Assembly: GCF_042186555.1 (NCBI RefSeq)
Contig: NC_133332.1
Location: 233,221,015 to 233,285,014 of the forward strand
From: Aquarana catesbeiana
Lineage: Eukaryota; Chordata; Amphibia; Anura; Ranidae
DNA length: 64,000 nt
Direction: 5' to 3'
Made by a program: the position numbers and the translations under genes. The notes under the pieces were generated by a model, which was not told where the DNA came from, did no database searches, and saw only the letters and a program-made list of their open reading frames with translations. Positions 54,934 to 64,000 of this stretch are shown here, piece after piece (the first letter of the stretch is position 1; each line of letters starts with the position of its first letter).

Positions 54934-56375
54934 CAGGGCCGGATTAACACTGGGGCTATTGGAGCTACAGCTCCAGGTCCCTTCTTTAAGATAGGCCCAG
55001 CCCAGTGGTGTGAGTGAGTCATTAATGCTGCCCACCCTTGCTCTGTGTACAATGTAGATATGACTGATATGTAAATCGCGGGTGTCTGTAATATGTAAAT
55101 TGCGGATGGCTTTGATATGTAAATTGTTAGAGCATTTATAGGTATGTCAAACTCCCTGAGCCCTTGTCCACCATCACCTTTGCTGAATGCTGCCATCATT
55201 GGGGATGTACAACAAGCCCTGCCTGCCACGATCGCTGAGCCTTCCATCAGCCTGTACTGCAAAGGTGGGCAGATGGATGGGGCAGGGGGTGTCCAGAGTT
55301 AAACAGAGAAGGGATTACAGTTTGGAGGGCAAACATGACCAAAGAGGGGGTGTGCAGGGGGGCTGGTGTGCAAAGATGAGCAGAAGTATGTGGAATTAAG
55401 AAGAAATGAGGGGGTTTGGAGTGCAGGAGGTGGATTGTGGTACAGAGGTTTACAGAGGGATTTAGAATGCACAGGTGTACTGAGAGGAGGTGGATAAAGA
55501 TACAGAGATTATCAGAGAGTCAGGGAAGGGTCTGTCATAGTAAATACCCCCGTTACATGGTTGGTAAGTGTAATGCCGCGTACACACGATCGGACTTTAT
55601 GGCATACTTGGTCCGGCGTACCGGATTTCGTCGGACAATTCGATCGTGTGTGGGCTCCAGCGGACTTTGTTTTCTCAAAAGTTTGACGGACTTAGATTTG
55701 AAACATGTTTCAAATCTGTCCGACGGACTCAAGTCCGGTCAAAAAAGTCTGCTCGTCTGTATGCTAGTCCAACGGACAAAAAACGATGCTAGGGCAGCTC
55801 TTGGCTACTGGCTATGAACTTCCTTGTTTTAGTCCGGTCGTACGTCATCACGTACGAATCCGTCGGACTTTGGTTGATTGTGTGTAGGCAAGTCCGTTCA
55901 TTCGGAAAGTCCGTTGTAAAGTCCGTTGAAAAGTACGCCGGACAAAGTCTGCCGCAAAGTCCGCTTGTGTGTACACGGCATAAGGCTCCATTCCCATCAT
56001 GCAGATGTGACAGAGCGCGCACGCTCCCATGCATTGCGTGTAGGGCAGCCCCTCCCACTCTTACTGCAATGTGACTCCACCCATAGTTTGCCGTGGCGCG
56101 CTATGCTGGTGCGCCACATTACTACCCTACTATGGCTACCCAAAGGCACCTTCTCTCTCTCTCTCATGCCCCCACCCCCTCCCTCACGCACCCTTGCTCT
56201 CACACCCCTTTCTCTCTCACGCTCCTCTCTCTCATGCCCCCCCCCCCCCGTTTGATTTGTTTAAATATTTAATTTGTTTTAGCAAAAATTGTTTGCATTT
56301 CATTTTATATATTTCCATAAAAAGGCCCACAAAAATCCTCAGCGCCAGGCCCATGATGCTCTTAATCCGGCCCTG
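54934..56375. mobile_element. Non-autonomous hAT element, 8-bp target duplication
   Basis: Perfect 14-bp terminal inverted repeats CAGGGCCGGATTAA / TTAATCCGGCCCTG. Flanks CTCCCAGT (54926-54933) and CTCCCAGC (56376-56383) match at 7 of 8 bases. No transposase remnant recognised; hosts a Harbinger-type MITE. Confidence 0.9.
55574..55980. mobile_element. PIF/Harbinger-type MITE, TAA target duplication
   Basis: Ends TGCCGCGTACACACGATCGG and CCGCTTGTGTGTACACGGCA; TAA at 55571-55573 and 55981-55983. Same family as 20617-21062 (shared ATTTGAAACATG, CGTCTGTATGCTAGTC, TACTGGCTAT). Nested in the hAT element. Confidence 0.88.
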
Positions 56376-56506
56376 CTCCCAGCTGCCTATATTTACCTTT
56401 CTTTTGCTCCTCCACTGCTCTGTTTGGCTGTTGTAAGCAAAGAGTTAGCAATGTACAATGTAGAGGACCCTCTCCCCGCACCCATGTAACAGAGCTGGGT
56501 GCTTAA

Positions 56507-56902
56507 AGCAGAGCTCCACCTAAAAAGGGGAAGCTCCACTTGTCTGCCTCCTCCCCCCATCCGCTGCCACATTTGGCACCTTTTGAGGAGGGGGAGCTGG
56601 TACCCGATTTTGACAGGTACACGCTCCCACTTCCAGCTGAGTTTGCCGTGGTAAACTGAGACAGACGTTGCCCAATCAGAGAGCGCAGTGCACTTCACAC
56701 ATGCACAGTAAGGAACCGGCTGCCGGTTTCCCTTAGTGGAGATGGCGGCAACGGCAGCACCCAAGAGCCAATTGAAAAATCAGCTCGGGTAAAGACACGC
56801 CGGATTCCTGGACATGTAAGTGCTCTAATATTAAAGTCAGTAGCTACAGTATTTGTAGCTGCTGACTTTTAATTTTTTTCTGCAGGAGCCTGGAGCTCCA
56901 CT
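56507..56902. mobile_element. TTAA-flanked MITE
   Basis: TTAA at 56503-56506 and 56903-56906; ends AGCAGAGCTCC and GGAGCTCCACT. Family member of 21222-21640. Confidence 0.82.
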
Positions 56903-56906
56903 TTAA

Positions 56907-58195
56907 CCAGGCATTCCACATAGGAGGAAGAGGAGGGAGTCATCTACTTTTCAATACTCGGAAGTACTGATTATTTTCTTCTCTCCTTGTGGATAAACAA
57001 AGCAGTGGGGTGAAGGGACGGTAAGTGCTTGACCCCGGGGAGTTAAGGTGGAACGTCACTCTCTCAATCAACATAGACTATTTTTAATACTTATGCTGCT
57101 AGCATTAGTAAATGAATAGAAATACTTGTTCTAATATTTTTTTTATACATTTCTTTCTTTCTCTTTTCTCAGATAAGCCCACCTGTCTGCATGCCTGAGC
57201 TAAGGGCAAATGGATTCCAGGAAGTAAATGCTACTTAAATCATCTGCCCTTAGGCAAGATGGCCATGGCCAGAAATGCCAGAAATGCTAGGGGGTGTAAT
57301 TTTTCAGCATAAAAACACGAAGACATGGATCGATGGGGGGTTGCTTTGAATATTAAAAAAGATCTAAAAAGCAATTTCAGTTTGTGGTGCTCATATACAG
57401 TGTAGTTCTGCTCCTGCTACGATTAATACATCCAATGAGGAGAGAGACAGTGCGCTTGTGCACATCGCTGGATCGGATTGGGCTTAGGGGGGCAGCTGCA
57501 GCACAGAAGGTTTTTCACCTTGATGCATAGAATGCATTAAGGTGAAAACCCCTAAAGGCTTTAGAACCACTTTAAGTCAACCTGTTGCTTTGCAGCCCCA
57601 GCGCAAAAAGCCCAAGAACCTCAACACAGTCTGAAGGGAAATAATGAACATTTGACACAGCAAGAGTGGAAACTGTGTAAATGTCAATATATTTCTTTCC
57701 GGTAACCAGGAATACAGTGGTTACATTTAAATAAGGCAGACTGTGTTTCGTGTGCCTGTAGACAGGTGGAATAATGCGTGTATCTTGTAAAATCCCCACC
57801 CAGCTCTCTTGTAATGTATTTAGTCTTTTTTGTCCTTTGTGTACTTTGATCCGGTCCTTTCAAGGTGCAGATTATACAGGTTTACCTATAAATGCTGCTG
57901 AAAATTATGGGTTTGTACCTACTCTCCTTTTAGTAATAATCACAGAACTTCCTTGTTACTCGCGTTTGCTTCAGAGATGGCAATAATACCTAATTAGACA
58001 GTTATGTTCTGTACAAAGAATTGCTCTGTAAATGTACAAAATACATCTACTTCTTCTTTAGTGCCCGAACACAAATTTTTACACCATGCTTGCAGACAGA
58101 AGCAGGAGAGGTGTTGTGTGGACATCCCTAGTGATGACTCATGAAGGGCAATAAAAAGTAAAATAAATAAATGAATAATAAAAATATATATATAT
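56907..58195. other. Non-coding; one repeat right end
   Basis: GTGAAAACCCCTAAAGGCTT...ACCACTTTAA ending at TTAA 57572-57575 looks like the right end of another TTAA MITE whose left end I could not place. No gene. Confidence 0.4.
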
Positions 58196-58450
58196 AAACC
58201 AGGGGAAGACAGGATAGAAAGGAAACAGAAGAGAGACAAATAAAAGAGGAAGTACAAAGGTAAAAACAAATAAAAGGAGATAAAGAACAGAAAAGAAAGG
58301 AAAGGGGACAGCAAAGGTAAAGAAAAGGGTATGAAAAAGAGAAGAGAAAAGAAAAGAAAAGAAAAGAAAAGAAAAGAAAAGAAAAGAAAAGAAAAGAAGA
58401 AAGGAATAGGGAAAAGAAAGAAAAAAAAATGAAAGAGTAGGGGGAATAGG
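58196..58450. repeat. Purine-rich low-complexity tract with (GAAAA)n
   Basis: GA-rich plus strand; a regular AAAAG run at about 58346-58396. The hydrophobic Phe/Leu/Ser open frames on the minus strand are artefacts. Confidence 0.93.
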
Positions 58451-58865
58451 GTAAATAAAAAAAAGAAGAAAACATTTATGGAAGGCAGCACTAGAAGGGG
58501 ACGGAGAGACCAACCAAGTTGGCCACGCAATGAGGCAGCTCCTCTAAACCTGGGTATGCAGCTTAACTGACTTCCTACCTTCACCTGTGAGGGGGCTCTG
58601 GTGAGCGGAGGGAGAGGACCGCGATCTTGGCCAGCAGTGGCGGAGGGTGGACAGCGGAAGGGACTCGTTGCCAGCCGCCACATGAGTGGAGAGAGGTAGC
58701 AAGAGGACGCCGCCTGAACCCTCTAGCAGGCTTGGTGGAGGAGCGGGAGGCGGGCCTCTCTTAGGCTCATAGTGCGATACACCGCTCCCGTATTATCGAG
58801 GAGACGGACAGAGCTCGGAGACCCCTGGGGGGGGCGTGTGTAGTGGCAGCACGCAGTGCTCCTCG
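58451..58865. other. GC-rich non-coding stretch
   Basis: No frame with domain content. It ends where the second core-deleted piggyBac copy begins without its left terminus. Confidence 0.4.
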
Positions 58866-59593
58866 GGTTCATCCATTCGTGGCGCCCCCCTCGCGATCGC
58901 TCTCAGCCAATGGGATCATTTCCCTGCCTCTGTATTGTACACAGAGGCAGAGGAAATGATGTCATCTCTCCTCGGCTCGGTATTTTCCGTTCCGGGCCGA
59001 GGAGAGAAGACTGTAATGTGAGTGCACCAACACACACACACAGTAGAACATGCCAGGCACACAAAACACCCCGATCCCCCCCCCCGATCGCCCCCCCGAT
59101 CCCCCCCCAATCACCCCCCCCTGTCACAAACTGACACCAAGCAGGTTTTTTTTTTTTTTTTTCTGATTACTGTATTGGTGTCAGTTTGTGACAGTTACAG
59201 TTTTAGGGCAGTGAGTGTTAGGCCCCCTTTAGGTCTAGGATACCCCCCTAACCCCCCCTAATAAAGTTTTAACCCCTTGATCACCCCCTGTCACCAGTGT
59301 CGCTAAGCGATCATTTTTCTGATCGCTGTATTAGTGTCGCTGGTGACGCTAGTTAGGGACGTAAATATTTAGGTTCGCCGTCAGCGTTTTATAGCGACAG
59401 GGACCCCCATATACTATCTAATATATGTTTTAACCCCTTGATTGCCCCCTAGTTAACCCTTTCACCAGTGATCACCGTATAACCGTTACGGGTGACGCTG
59501 GTTAGTTCGTTTACTTTTTATAGTGTCAGCGCACCCGCCGTTTATTACCGAATAAAGGTTTAACCCCCTGATCGCCCGGCGGTGATATGCGTC

Positions 59594-60313
59594 GCCCCAG
59601 GCAGCGTCAGATTAGCGCCAGTACCGCTAACACCCACGCACGCAGCATACGCCTCCCTTAGTGGTATAGTATCTGATCGGATCAATATCTGATCCGTTCA
59701 GATCTATACTAGCGTCCCCAGCAGTTTAGGGTTCCCAAAAACGCAGTGTTAGCGGGATCAGCCCAGATACCTGCTAGCACCTGCGTTTTGCCCCTCCGCC
59801 CGGCCCAGCCCAGCCCACCCAAGTGCAGTATCGATCGATCACTGTCACTTACAAAACACTAAACGCATAACTGCAGCGTTCGCAGAGTCAGGCCTGATCC
59901 CTGCGATCCCTAACAGTTTTTTTGGTAGCGTTTTGGTGAACTGGCAAGCACCAGCCCCAGGCAGCGTCAGGTTAGTGCCAGTAGCGCTAACACCCACGCA
60001 CGCACTGTACACCTCCCTTAGTGGTATAGTATCTGAACTGATCAATATCTGATCTGATCCGATCAGATCTATACTAGCGTCCCCAGCAGTTTAGGGTTCC
60101 CAAAAACGCAGTGTTAGTGGGATCAGCCCAGATACCTGCTAGCACCTGCGTTTTGCCCCTCCGCCCGGCCCAGCCCAGCCCACCCAAGTGCAGTATCGAT
60201 CGATCACTGTCACTTACAAAACACTAAACGCATAACTGCAGCGTTCGCAGAGTCAGGCCTGATCCCTGCGATCGTTAACAGTTTTTTTGGTAGCGTTTTG
60301 GTGAACTGGCAAG
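59594..60313 (+). repeat. 360-bp tandem duplication inside copy B
   Basis: GCCCCAGGCAGCGTCAG recurs at 59594 and 59954. The intervening sequence (CACCCACGCACGCA, TTTAGGGTTCCCAAAAACGC, AGTATCGATCGATCACTGTC) is repeated in full. Copy A has one unit (23200-23550). Confidence 0.92.
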
Positions 60314-60374
60314 CGCCAGCGGCCTAGTACACCCCGGTCGTAGTCAAACCAGCACTGCAGTAACACTTGGTGAC

Positions 60375-60760
60375 GTGGCGAGTCCCATAAGTGCAGTTCA
60401 AGCTGGTGAGGTGGCAAGCACAAATAGTGTCCCGCTGCCACCAAAAAGACAAACACAGGCCCGTCATGCCCATAGTGCCCTTCCTGCTGCATTCGCCAAT
60501 CCTAATTGGGAACCCACCACTTCTGCAGCGCCCGTACTTCCCCCATTCACATCCCTAACCAAATGCAGTCGGCTGCATGAGAGGCATTTTTATGTCCTCC
60601 CGAGTACCCCTACCCAACGAACCCCCCCCAAAAAAGATGTTGTGTCTGCAGCAAGCGCGGATATAGGCGTGACACCCGCTATTATTGTCCCTCCTGTCCT
60701 GACAAACCTGGTCTTTGCATTGGTGAATGAACGCTACCATTCACTAGTTGAGTATGCACA
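60375..60760 (+). pseudogene. piggyBac N-terminal plus Cys/His remnant, copy B
   Basis: Encodes the same Pro/Ala-rich N-terminal segment (LPAAFANPNWEP, APVLPPF) as copy A. It passes through a C/A homopolymer (near 60622-60636) out of frame with the Cys/His domain, which is still readable in another frame (CSKRGYRRDTRYYCPSC). A five-base loss relative to copy A near 60727 removes the Cys-Phe of the GECFERYH motif. The catalytic core is absent, as in copy A, so the deletion predates the separation of the two copies. The apparent 140-codon open frame after the homopolymer is a frame artefact. Non-functional. Confidence 0.8.
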
Positions 60761-62299
60761 CTTTCACAGGGTCTCCCAAGATGCCATCGCATTTTGAGAG
60801 ACCCGAACCTGGAACCGGTTACAGTTATAAAAGTTACAGTTACAAAAAAAGTGTAAAAAAAAAAAAAAACACAAACAAAAATATAAAATAAAAAATAATA
60901 GTTGTCGTTTTATTGTTCTCTCTCTATTCTCTCTCTCTCTATTCTCTCTATTGTTCTGCTCTTTTTTTACTGTATTCTATTCTGCAATGTTTTATTGTTA
61001 TTATGTTTTATCATGTTTGCTTTTCAGGTATGCAATTTTTTATACTTTACCGTTTACTGTGTTTTATTGTTAACCATTTTTTTGTCTTCAGGTACACCAT
61101 TCACGACTTTGAGTGGTTATACCAGAATGATGCTTGCAGGTTTAGGTATCATTCTTTTCAGCCAGCGGTCGGCTTTCATGTAAAAGCAATCCTAGCGGCT
61201 AATTAGCCTCTAGACTGCTTTTACAAGCAGTGGGAGAGAATGCCCCCCCCCCCCAATCGTCTTCCGTGTTTTTCTCTGGCTCTCCTGTCTCAACAGGAAA
61301 CCTGAGAATGCAGCCGGTGATTCAGCCAGCTGACCATAGAGCTGATCAGAGACCAGAGTGGCTCCAAACATCTCTATGGCCTAAGAAACCGGAAGCTACG
61401 AGCATTTTATGACTTAGATTTCGCCGGATGTAAATAGCGCCATTGGGAAATTGGGGAAGCATTTTATCACACCGATCTTGGTGTGGTCAGATGCTTTGAG
61501 GGCAGAGGAGAAATCTAGGGTCTAATAGACCCCAATTTTTTTCAAAAAAGAGTACCTGTCACTACCTATTGCTATCATAGGGGATATTTACATTCCCTGA
61601 GATAACAATAAAAATGATTAAAAAAAAAAAATGAAAGGAACAGTTTTAAAATAAGATAAAAAAGCAAAAAAATAATAAAGAAAAAAAAAAAAAGCACCCC
61701 TGTCCCCCCTGCTCTCGCGCTAAGGCGAACGCAAGCGTCGGTCTGGCGTCAAATGTAAACAGCAATTGCACCAAGCATGTGAGGTATCACCGCGACGGTC
61801 AGATCGAGGGCAGTAATTTTAGCAGTAGACCTCCTCTGTAAATCTAAAGTGGTAACCTGTAAAGGCTTTTAAAGGCTTTTAAAAATGTATTTATTTTGTT
61901 GCCACTGCACGTTTGTGCGCAATTGTAAAGCATGTCATGTTTGGTATCCATGTACTCGGCCTAAGATCATCTTTTTTATTTCATCAAACATTTGGGCAAT
62001 ATAGTGTGTTTTAGTGCATTAAAATGTAAAAAAGTGTGTTTTTTCCCCAAAAAATGCGTTTGAAAAATCGCTGCGCAAATACTGTGTGAAAAAAAAAAAA
62101 TGAAACACCCACCATTTTAATCTGTAGGGCATTTGCTTTAAAAAAATATATAATGTGTGGGGGTTAAAAGTAATTTTCTTGCAAAAAAAAATAATTTTTT
62201 CATGTAATCAAAAAGTGTCAGAAAGGGCTTTGTCTTCAAGTGGTTAGAAGAGTGGGTGATGTGTGACATAAGCTTCTAAATGTTGTGCATAAAATGCCA

Positions 62300-63780
62300 G
62301 GACAGTTCAAACCCCCCCCCAAATGACCCCATTTTGGAAAGTAGATACTCCAAGCTATTTACTGAGAGGCATGTCGAGTCCATGGAATATTTTATATTGT
62401 GACACAAGTTGCGGGAAAGAGACATTTTTTTTTTTTTTTTTTGCACAAAGTTGTCACTAAATGATATATTGCTCAAACATGCCATGGGAATATGTGAAAT
62501 TACACCCCAAAATACATTCTGTTGCTTCTCCTGAGTACGGGGATGCCACATGTGAGACTTTTTGGGAGCCTAGCCGCGTATGGGACCCCGAAAACCAAGC
62601 ACCGCCTTCAGGCTTTCTAAGGGCGCAAATTTTTGATTTCACTCTTCACTGCCTATCACAGTCTCGGAGGCCATGGAATGCCCAGGTGGCACAAAACCCC
62701 CCCAAATGACCCCATTTTAGAAAGTAGACACCCAAAGCTATTTGCTGAGCGGTATAGTGAGTATTTTGCAGACCTCACTTTTTGTCACAAAGTTTTGAAA
62801 ATTAAAAAAAGAAAAAAAAATTTTTTTTTTTGTCTTTCTTCATCTTCAAAAACAAATGAGAGCTGCAAAATACTCACCATGCCTCTCAGCAAATAGCTTG
62901 GGGTGTCTACTTTCCAAAATGGGGTCATTTGGGGGGGGTTTGTGCCACCTGGGCATTCCATGACCTCCGAAACTGTGATAGGCAGTGAAGAGTGAAATCA
63001 AAAATGTACACCCTTAGAAATCCTGAAGGCGGTGATTGGTTTTCGGGGTCCCGTACGCGGCTAGGCTCCTAGAAAGTCCCACACATGTGGTATCCCCATA
63101 CTCAGGAGAAGCAGCAGAATGTATTTTGGGGTGCAATTCCACATATGCCCATGACCTGTGTGAGCAATATATCATTTAGTGACAACTTTGTGCAAAAAAA
63201 AAATAAATAAATAAATTGTCACTTTCCCGCAACTTGTGTCAAAATATAAAATATTCCATGGACTCAACATGCCTCTCAGCAAATAGCTTGGGGTGTCTAC
63301 TTTCCAAAATGGGGTCATTTGGGGGGGGGGGGGGGTTGTGCCATCTGGGCATTTTATGGCCTTCAAAACTGTGATAGGTATCAAAAATGTACGCCCTTAG
63401 AAATCCTGAAGGCAGTGATTGGTTTTCGGGGCCCCGTATGCGGCTAGGCTCCCAAAAAGTCCCACACATGTGGTATCCCCATACTCAGGAGAAGCAGCTA
63501 AATGTATTTTGGGGTGCAATTCCACATATGCCCATGGCCTGTGTGAGCAATATATCATTTAGTGACAACTTTTTGTAATTTTTTTTTTTTTTGTCATTAT
63601 TCAATCACTTGGGACAAAAAAAATGAATATTCAATGGGCTCAACATGCCTCTCAGCAATTTCCTTGGGGTGTCTACTTTCCAAAATGGGGTCATTTGTGG
63701 GGGTTTTGTACTGCCCTGCCATTTTAGCACCTCAAGAAACGACATAGGCAGTCATAAATTAAAGGCTGTGTAAATTCCAG
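62300..63780. repeat. Subterminal inverted/direct repeats of copy B
   Basis: The CCATTTTGGAAAGTAGA module appears near 62329 and 62713 in one orientation, and as TCTACTTTCCAAAATGG at 62907, 63296 and 63676 in the other. Copy B therefore has at least five modules, and the inverted arrangement of copy A is conserved. Confidence 0.88.
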
Positions 63781-64000
63781 AAAATGTACCCTAGTTTGTA
63801 GGCGCTATATCTTTTGCGCAAACCAATAAATATACACTTATTGACATTTTTTTTACCAAAGACATGTGGCCAAATACATTTTGGCCTAAATGTATGACTA
63901 AAATTGAGTTTATTGGACTTTTTTTAGAACAAAAAGTAGAAAATATCATTTTTTTTCAAAATTTTCGGTCTTTTTCCGTGTATAGCGCAAAAAATAAAAA

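Larger units (their letters stand above)
58866..64000 (+). mobile_element. Core-deleted non-autonomous piggyBac element, copy B (truncated left, runs off right edge)
   Basis: Colinear with 22492-27140 of copy A, starting at CATCCATTCGTGG. The leftmost ~160 bp including TTAA are missing. The window ends inside the region corresponding to about 27080 of copy A, so the right terminus is out of view. It differs by a 360-bp tandem duplication and small indels. Confidence 0.88.

Noticed and set aside
58128..58513. Minus-strand Phe/Leu/Ser-rich frames resembling a multi-pass membrane protein
   Set aside because: Generated by the purine-rich GAAAA tract read on the opposite strand.

Overview
This window looks like non-genic DNA from a large, repeat-rich vertebrate genome, most likely an anuran and probably a ranid-type frog. 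That assignment is an inference: it rests on Penelope-like elements, CR1/L2 and L1 LINEs, Tc1, hAT and Harbinger elements, and very many TTAA-flanked piggyBac-type repeats of a kind I associate with frogs. I see no host protein-coding gene, rRNA or tRNA. Essentially every long open frame is transposon-derived, a transposon antisense shadow, or a microsatellite or minisatellite read-through.

Layout. 1-5.2 kb: a head-to-head pair of Penelope-like element (PLE) copies, with a 709-codon stop-free reverse-transcriptase/endonuclease frame on the minus strand, then T-rich DNA, a ~135-bp tandem repeat and a hammerhead-like motif. 5.2-11.1 kb: PLE-like debris and a CR1/L2 LINE 3' half. 11.5-21.8 kb: a decayed endogenous-retrovirus-like unit (two LTR-like repeats, gag/protease and reverse-transcriptase remnants) invaded by MITEs and by a nearly complete piggyBac transposon. 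22.3-28.1 kb: a Tc1 foldback element split by a 4.9-kb core-deleted piggyBac derivative. 28.7-29.5 kb: a hAT MITE. 29.8-35.7 kb: a PLE insertion bracketed by a 16-bp duplication, carrying minisatellites and a second, palindromic PLE insertion (32.06-33.12 kb). 35.8-42.2 kb: a full-length minus-strand L1 with a 15-bp target-site duplication and only three recognised coding lesions. 42.2-45.1 kb: a CR1/L2 fragment split by a TTAA MITE and then by a Tc1 element. 45.8-49.7 kb: a composite repeat with 44-, 33- and 27-bp minisatellites. 50.1-53.5 kb: piggyBac MITEs with a nested PLE insertion. 54.2-56.9 kb: a truncated L1, a hAT element with a nested Harbinger MITE, and a TTAA MITE. 58.9 kb to the right edge: a second core-deleted piggyBac copy.

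The elements record a layered insertion history, because many have target-site duplications and several host sites can be read as empty sites (TTAA inside CR1, TTAA inside Tc1, ATAT inside an LTR). The most unusual recurring signal is structural: four PLE-type loci share an inverted partial copy head-to-head with a plus-oriented copy, three of them with 14-16-bp target-site duplications. Several are associated with hammerhead-ribozyme-like cores. The second theme is a piggyBac family whose derivatives lost the catalytic core but kept the N-terminal region and the C-terminal Cys/His domain.
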